From an uncultured Bacteroides sp. (GTDB taxonomy: Bacteria > Bacteroidota > Bacteroidia > Bacteroidales > Bacteroidaceae), in NCBI GenBank assembly GCA_905198575.1, contig CAJKDC010000076.1, positions 1-14,201 of the forward strand: a stretch of DNA of 14,201 bases. Direction: 5' to 3'. This document shows, piece after piece, positions 13,592 to 14,201 of the stretch. The notes under the pieces were generated by a model. It had not been told where the DNA came from. It saw nothing but the letters and a program-made list of their open reading frames with translations, and ran no database searches. The translations under genes were made by a program, and so were the position numbers. Every line of letters starts with the position of its first letter. The first letter of the stretch is position 1.

Positions 13592-14201
13592 TTATTCGTC
13601 TACCCTTCCCGGATATGCTTCGAGCGCTTTACGCAAAACAAACAAAGCACGAATCAAATCCTCTTTTTTCAATACATAGGCCAGTCGGACTTCATTCTTT
13701 CCTGCTCCGGGAGTTGTATAGAAACCTGCGGCAGGTGCCAGCATCACGGTTTCGCCCTCGTAGTTAAAGTCGGACAAGCACCATGCACAGAATTTCTCGC
13801 TGTCGTCTACCGGCAACTTAGCTACTGTATAGAACGCTCCCATCGGGATGGGCGAGTAAACACCTGGAATACGGTTCAGACCGTCAATCAGGCATTTTCT
13901 CCGTTCTACATATTCGTCGTAAGTCTCGCGTGAATATTCTTCCGGTTCGTCCAGTGAAGCCTCAGCCGCAATCTGACCAATCAATGGAGGACTCAGACGG
14001 GCTTGACAGAATTTCATCACAGCTTTCCGTACTTCAGGATTTTTGGTTATCAGGGCACCGATACGGATACCACACTCTGAGTAACGCTTGGAAACCGAGT
14101 CGATAAGTACTACGTTGTTCTCAATTCCCTCCAAATGACATGCAGAGATATAAGGTGAACCCGTATAAATAAATTCACGATACACCTCGTCCGAGAAGAG
14201 G
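13592..14201 (-). CDS. Pyridoxal-phosphate-dependent class I/II aminotransferase, C-terminal part (gene runs off the right edge)
   Basis: The frame is open to the right edge, giving 202 complete codons of the C-terminal half of a fold type I aminotransferase; the GTG at 14185 is an internal codon, not a start. Visible features are SDEVYREF at the edge (the aspartate that contacts the PLP ring nitrogen and the following tyrosine), the Schiff-base lysine in SVSKRYSECGIRIG, and the arginine that binds the substrate carboxylate in NEVRLAYVLKKEDL. LAPAAGFYTTPGAGKNEVR is typical of aspartate/aromatic aminotransferase-like proteins. The amino donor cannot be settled from this half. It would transfer an amino group between an amino acid and a 2-oxo acid in the cytoplasm. 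It is the upstream partner of the LolC/E-type permease in a tightly spaced pair, with no obvious functional link. Confidence 0.9.
   Translation of the reverse strand, partial: LFSDEVYREFIYTGSPYISACHLEGIENNVVLIDSVSKRYSECGIRIGALITKNPEVRKAVMKFCQARLSPPLIGQIAAEASLDEPEEYSRETYDEYVERRKCLIDGLNRIPGVYSPIPMGAFYTVAKLPVDDSEKFCAWCLSDFNYEGETVMLAPAAGFYTTPGAGKNEVRLAYVLKKEDLIRALFVLRKALEAYPGRVDE

Overview
The window looks like ordinary chromosomal DNA from a member of the Bacteroidales, most likely a Bacteroides- or Phocaeicola-like gut species. Three things point there. Several genes start just downstream of exact copies of the Bacteroidetes -7 promoter element TAnnTTTG. The protein families are typical of the phylum: a DUF5686 outer-membrane protein, a TIGR02757/DUF2400 protein, a Bacteroidetes-style Crp/Fnr regulator and a LolC/E-type permease. 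Shine-Dalgarno sequences are weak or absent. No phage, transposon, CRISPR array, rRNA or tRNA is visible.

Left part (1-1336, minus strand): a TIGR02757/DUF2400 protein is followed after 30 bases by the first 198 codons of SbcD, the nuclease subunit of the SbcCD DNA-repair complex; the rest of sbcD lies outside the window. Facing away from it is a tight plus-strand operon, hisH-hisA-hisF-hisIE (1541-4288). These genes cover central steps of histidine synthesis: the HisIE pyrophosphohydrolase/cyclohydrolase, the HisA isomerase and the HisHF imidazole-glycerol-phosphate synthase. An FtsE-like ATPase gene (4302-5012) follows only 13 bases after hisIE.

Middle (5107-9040, plus strand): lysC (aspartokinase) and lysA (diaminopimelate decarboxylase) are the first and last enzymes of lysine synthesis. 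They also supply meso-diaminopimelate for peptidoglycan. A strong hairpin separates them. After the lysA terminator comes a membrane-anchored family 2 glycosyltransferase with an altered DXD motif.

Right part (9109-14201): a DUF5686 outer-membrane protein (minus) converges with the glycosyltransferase on a shared bidirectional terminator. It diverges from a Crp/Fnr-family regulator (plus) across a 116-base promoter region that holds a perfect inverted repeat. The regulator converges with a minus-strand pair, a class I aminotransferase (N-terminus outside the window) and a LolC/E-type permease, separated by 3 bases. Each unit in this part ends in its own hairpin.

I found no convincing undescribed multi-gene system. 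The observations most worth checking are the inverted repeat over the crp-family promoter, the non-canonical nucleotide-binding loop of that regulator, the NPN-for-DXD change in the glycosyltransferase, the similarity of the DUF2400 protein to the HhH-GPD active-site region, and the regularly spaced TTGC repeats shared by the hisH and lysC promoters.
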